The position numbers and the translations under genes are program-made. Shown here piece after piece: positions 14,592 through 15,779 of a DNA stretch of 15,779 nucleotides; the stretch's first letter is position 1, and each line of letters begins with the position of its first letter. A model generated the notes under the pieces. It saw only the letters and a list, made by a program, of their open reading frames with translations. It searched no databases and was not told the origin of the DNA. Source of the DNA: Acidimicrobiia bacterium (GTDB taxonomy: Bacteria; Actinomycetota; Acidimicrobiia; Acidimicrobiales; Aldehydirespiratoraceae); assembly GCA_022824605.1 (NCBI GenBank), contig JAJDZO010000399.1, forward strand, positions 1-15,779, in the 5' to 3' direction.

Positions 14592-15779
14592 TCAGGTTCG
14601 GTAGAGCATTCCTTTGTAGGCGGGGGTGAAATCGGCTGATTCCAGGCGGGCGGCCCACGGGGTCTCGCGTACGGGTTGGCCGTCTACCTTGGCGATCTCC
14701 AGCTTGGGTAGGCGGCCGTCCTTGACCAGGCCGATGATCGCTTCGATCCAAGCGTCGTTCGACTCTGCACCCTCGAAGGTCACCAGGGACCGGCCTCTTC
14801 GTTCGAGCATCACCAGTGGCACTCCGCCGGCCAGCACCACATGGGCGCCCGCGGTGCGCGCCGGCCGGCCGGGCGAGTCGGGCCAGCTCAGAGCGGCGCC
14901 GTAGGGCTGGGCCGGGTCGGTGGCGGCCAGCACCACCGGTGCGGCGTCGGGCTCAGGGGTGCGAGCGCCCCGCAGCCGGTCGACCGCGCCTCCCAGCGCG
15001 AACTGGGCCGCGCCCAGCCCGGCCACGAAATAGCCGCGGCGGACCTCGCCGCGCTCCTCCAGCGCCTTGAACACCGGGTAGACGCCGGCGAACCCGCCTT
15101 GTTGCCCCTCGCCCAGCGCGGTTTCTCGGGTGACCACGCCGTAGCGTTCGAGAAGCTGGTGGGCACGGGCCAGAGCCGACTGTGTGGGTGCGGGCTGGGG
15201 GCTGACAAGCGGCTCCACCAGCGACCAGCGGCCCGCACTCGACGGTGGCCCCGCAGCGCTGATGCCTCCGAGGCGCAGCCGGCCCCGACGCGACCGGCCG
15301 GCGCGCGGCAAGCCACGCCCCGACCGGGACGGCTGACGGCGGGTTCCGCCCGAGCGGTGACCGGCGACACGGGCCCGCAACGGCGCGAGGGAGTCGTTGG
15401 TCACCTCTCCGGCCCACACCAGATCCCACAGCGCAGCCAGCACAGTCTCGCTGTCGTAAGGCAGCGAAGCCGCCTGAGCCGCGGCCACCAGGTCGCCCCA
15501 GAACGACGCTCCGGAGTCCCTCAGCCGATTGCGCAGCGCATCGTGGACCGCTCCATCGCAGGACTCCACCGCGGGGATCAGCAGAGCAGCCTGATCACGA
15601 AACGCCAGACGCACCCGTCCGTCGGTGGCGCCCAGCGCACCCGCGCCCACCCACACGACCTCGCCGGAGGTGCAGAGCTGATCGAGATCCGCCGGCTTGT
15701 AGCCGGTCATCCGGCAGGCCAGCACATCGGCCTCCAGCACCGACGCGGCCACCGGAGTGCCCTGAAGCTGCGCCACCAC
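14592..15779 (-). CDS. lhr: Lhr-family ATP-dependent helicase, C-terminal region (5'-truncated by window edge)
   Basis: These are the last 395 residues of a large helicase-related protein; the helicase motors and the start lie beyond the right edge. Recognisable C-terminal family segments are DLDQLCTSGEVVWVGAGALG, DGRVRLAFRD, RWSLVEPL, QLLERYGVVTRETALGEGQQ, GGFAGVYPVFKALEERGEVR, RGYFVAGLGAAQFALGGAVD, LAATDPAQPYGAALSWP, GAHVVLAGGVPLVMLERRGR and LVKDGRLPKLEIAKVDGQPV. This region in bacterial long-form Lhr is a string of winged-helix modules related to AlkZ-type glycosylase folds, and for E. coli Lhr a uracil-DNA glycosylase activity has been reported. Between the parts is an Arg/Gly/Ser-rich linker (about 160-215 of the visible piece), commonly variable in this family. 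Lhr acts in DNA repair. It is convergent with the ABC operon and has no evident functional link to it. Confidence 0.95.
   Translation of the reverse strand: MVAQLQGTPVAASVLEADVLACRMTGYKPADLDQLCTSGEVVWVGAGALGATDGRVRLAFRDQAALLIPAVESCDGAVHDALRNRLRDSGASFWGDLVAAAQAASLPYDSETVLAALWDLVWAGEVTNDSLAPLRARVAGHRSGGTRRQPSRSGRGLPRAGRSRRGRLRLGGISAAGPPSSAGRWSLVEPLVSPQPAPTQSALARAHQLLERYGVVTRETALGEGQQGGFAGVYPVFKALEERGEVRRGYFVAGLGAAQFALGGAVDRLRGARTPEPDAAPVVLAATDPAQPYGAALSWPDSPGRPARTAGAHVVLAGGVPLVMLERRGRSLVTFEGAESNDAWIEAIIGLVKDGRLPKLEIAKVDGQPVRETPWAARLESADFTPAYKGMLYRT

Noticed and set aside
1..15779. CRISPR arrays, tRNA or rRNA genes, insertion sequences, integrases, attachment-site repeats
   Set aside because: I looked for regularly spaced repeats, cloverleaf-like segments, transposase or recombinase motifs and terminal repeats around the mcrBC block by eye and found none.

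Overview
This window is a high-GC bacterial chromosome segment, with strong G/C bias at third codon positions and several GTG starts. The gene content (acetoin/pyruvate-type 2-oxoacid dehydrogenase genes, large MacB/FtsX-type permeases of about 860 residues, an Lhr helicase with a long C-terminal region) fits an actinobacterium, possibly of the Acidimicrobiia. That placement is inference from style and content; there is no rRNA or other marker here.

Layout. (1) 2-1970, plus strand: the 3' part of a 2-oxoacid dehydrogenase E1-beta gene, cut by the left edge, followed by the E2 dihydrolipoyl acyltransferase gene. Between them lies a 19-codon ORF that resembles the E2 start. (2) 1990-2613, plus strand: two gene remnants, a HipA-like kinase N-terminus and a HIRAN-family gene with a central deletion and frameshift. 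One open frame from 2026 to 2613 fuses pieces of both and would easily be miscalled as a single hypothetical protein. (3) 2572-6165, minus strand: a type IV modification-dependent restriction pair, mcrB then mcrC. The mcrC end runs tail to tail into the HIRAN remnant. (4) 6352-8387, plus strand: a second, translationally coupled E1-alpha/E1-beta pair with no E2 or E3 of its own in view. (5) 8498-14525, plus strand: an ABC export operon of one ATPase and two tandem paralogous double-FtsX permeases. (6) 14592-15779, minus strand: the C-terminal part of Lhr, cut by the right edge, convergent with the ABC operon.

How it fits together. E1-alpha/E1-beta decarboxylate a 2-oxoacid with thiamine diphosphate and pass the acyl group to the lipoyl domain of E2; E3 must be encoded elsewhere. 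The two dehydrogenase clusters flank a block holding the restriction pair and the degraded HipA/HIRAN genes. A sampled mcrB stretch is much less GC rich than a sampled permease stretch (34/60 against 50/60). That block looks like an acquired defence cassette or defence-gene hot spot placed between metabolic genes. The most noteworthy points are the fused remnants, the McrB N-terminal half that is unlike the classical E. coli one, and a Glu-to-Gln change at a usually conserved McrC position. I see no CRISPR array, tRNA, rRNA, transposase or integrase. No complete new system is demonstrated.
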